Positions 63,357-64,000 of a stretch of 64,000 nucleotides of DNA are shown here, one piece after another. Below the pieces are notes generated by a model that saw only the letters and a list, made by a program, of their open reading frames with translations, made no database searches and was not told where the DNA came from. The position numbers and the translations under genes are program-made. The stretch comes from Streptomyces ureilyticus (GTDB taxonomy: Bacteria; Actinomycetota; Actinomycetes; Streptomycetales; Streptomycetaceae): assembly GCF_011045025.1 (NCBI RefSeq), contig NZ_JAAKZX010000006.1, positions 1 to 64,000 of the forward strand. Reading direction: 5' to 3'. Numbering within the stretch: the first letter of the stretch is position 1; each line of letters begins with the position of its first letter.

Positions 63357-63856
63357 CGTATCGCGCCGTAGTGGTCACGGCGTCCAACCGCGCCGCCGCC
63401 GGGGTCTACGAGGACAAGGGCGGCCCACTGATCGCCGAGGGGCTCGCCTCGTACGGCTTCGAGGTGGACGGACCGCGGGTCGTCCCCGACGGCGACCCCG
63501 TGGAGGCCGCCCTGCGCGAGGGCGTCGAGGCCGGGTACGACGTCATCGTGACCACCGGTGGCACGGGCATCTCGCCCACCGACCGCACTCCCGAAGCGAC
63601 CCGGCGCGTTCTCGACCACGAGGTGCCGGGCATTGCGGAGGCCATCAGAGCGTTCGGAAGGGAGAAGGTGCCGACGTCGGCGCTGTCCCGAGGCCTGGCC
63701 GGAGTCGCCGGGCGGACGCTGATCGTGAACCTGCCGGGTTCCACCGGCGGGGTCAGGGACGGACTCGCCGTTCTGCGGCCCCTGTTGATCCACGCCGTGG
63801 ACCAGCTCCGCGGTGGCGATCATCCCAGACCCAGCGGCAGTGGGGGTGCGAGCTGA
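63353..63856 (+). CDS. MoaB/Mog-type molybdopterin adenylyltransferase
   Basis: A 167-residue molybdopterin-binding protein. It starts [26 protein letters not shown] and has [34 protein letters not shown], the MPT-binding TGGTG loop, and [16 protein letters not shown]. It adenylylates molybdopterin before MoeA acts. The ATG overlaps the moaC stop (ATGA), and the stop overlaps the next gene's CTG (CTGA). Together with moeA and moaC it forms part of a cofactor operon. Confidence 0.9.
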   Translation: MTYRAVVVTASNRAAAGVYEDKGGPLIAEGLASYGFEVDGPRVVPDGDPVEAALREGVEAGYDVIVTTGGTGISPTDRTPEATRRVLDHEVPGIAEAIRAFGREKVPTSALSRGLAGVAGRTLIVNLPGSTGGVRDGLAVLRPLLIHAVDQLRGGDHPRPSGSGGAS

Positions 63857-64000
63857 ACAGCCCATCCTGGCCGGTCGAGCTGGTGGACGGAGATGTCGTC
63901 CTCCGGCCGATAAAGATGCGCGACCACCGGGCCTGGCGCGACGTCAACCGGCGCAACCGGGACTGGCTGCGTCCGTGGGAAGCCACCATTCCGCCGCCCA
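63853..64000 (+). CDS. N-acetyltransferase (RimJ/RimL GNAT family), 3'-truncated by window edge
   Basis: The visible 49 residues ([20 protein letters not shown], then MRDHRAWRDVNRRNRDWLRPWEATIPPP) match the N-terminus of RimJ/RimL-type GNAT enzymes, with the typical V-L-R-P and W-L-x-P-W segments. The most likely start is the CTG at 63853, which overlaps the stop of the preceding gene and has GGGGG upstream. The acetyl-CoA site lies beyond the window. Confidence 0.75.
   Translation, partial: MNSPSWPVELVDGDVVLRPIKMRDHRAWRDVNRRNRDWLRPWEATIPPP

Overview
This 64 kb window is Streptomyces chromosomal DNA. It has very high G+C, GTG/TTG/CTG starts and ATGA gene overlaps. It carries a HrdD-type sigma factor, an AHPDDE-type mycothiol-conjugate amidase, a two-domain geosmin-synthase-type terpene cyclase, a family 2B (EshA-like) encapsulin and many secreted glycosidases. 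No species name is claimed. There is no CRISPR array, rRNA or replication origin.

Layout. (1) 0-5.3 kb: the 3' end of a proline-rich membrane protein, a DUF4239 membrane protein, then a terpene cyclase next to an encapsulin shell gene that ends in a 21-bp stem terminator. The cyclase carries the same 12-residue motif ([12 protein letters not shown]) in its inter-domain linker and at its C-terminus, so the pair looks like a cargo-loaded terpene nanocompartment. (2) 5.6-10.1 kb: an AraC regulator divergent from two overlapping half-ABC exporters. (3) 10.1-19.2 kb: a loosely packed accessory zone. It holds an ABM monooxygenase, an SRPBCC protein, a DUF5937-type regulator, small secreted proteins, an AraC regulator, a PIG-L/Mca-type deacetylase, a frameshifted minus-strand gene relic, and a dead tyrosine integrase next to tRNA-Arg(CCT). 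The last two mark the scar of an integrative element. (4) 19.4-28.1 kb: a plant-polysaccharide locus with a GH43 arabinofuranosidase-like enzyme plus AbfB domain, a GH27 alpha-galactosidase plus ricin-type CBM, a GH78 alpha-L-rhamnosidase, and a LacI regulator with a matching TGAATCGTTTCA operator in front of the rhamnosidase.

(5) 28-37 kb: regulators with likely targets. These are TetR, a tandem double-IclR protein, an M6 metalloprotease divergent from a TetR/MFS exporter pair with a perfect CRP-type palindrome between them, MarR divergent from a LigB-type dioxygenase, and a GNAT acetyltransferase. (6) 37-46 kb: hrdD, a WYL regulator divergent from an MFS exporter, and the fructose operon fruR-fruK-fruA. 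The fruK-fruA spacer contains 15-bp tandem repeats and a small ORF overlapping both neighbours by four bases. (7) 46-57 kb: a Cys-rich secreted protein, DUF6227, a P1 peptidase, a broken TnpB-type gene, mscL with an apparent frameshift near its start, an SAF protein, MTA phosphorylase, an FmdB zinc ribbon under a CIRCE-like element, an MFS transporter and a K+/H+ antiporter. (8) 57-64 kb: penicillin acylase, 5-formyltetrahydrofolate cyclo-ligase, galU, and the molybdenum-cofactor genes moeA, moaC and moaB/mog, followed by a RimJ/L-type acetyltransferase cut by the window edge.

The right half (about 33-64 kb) looks like conserved core chromosome: housekeeping genes, tight operons and clean hairpin terminators. 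The left half looks accessory: catabolic and secondary-metabolism genes, decayed genes and a tRNA-linked integrase relic.
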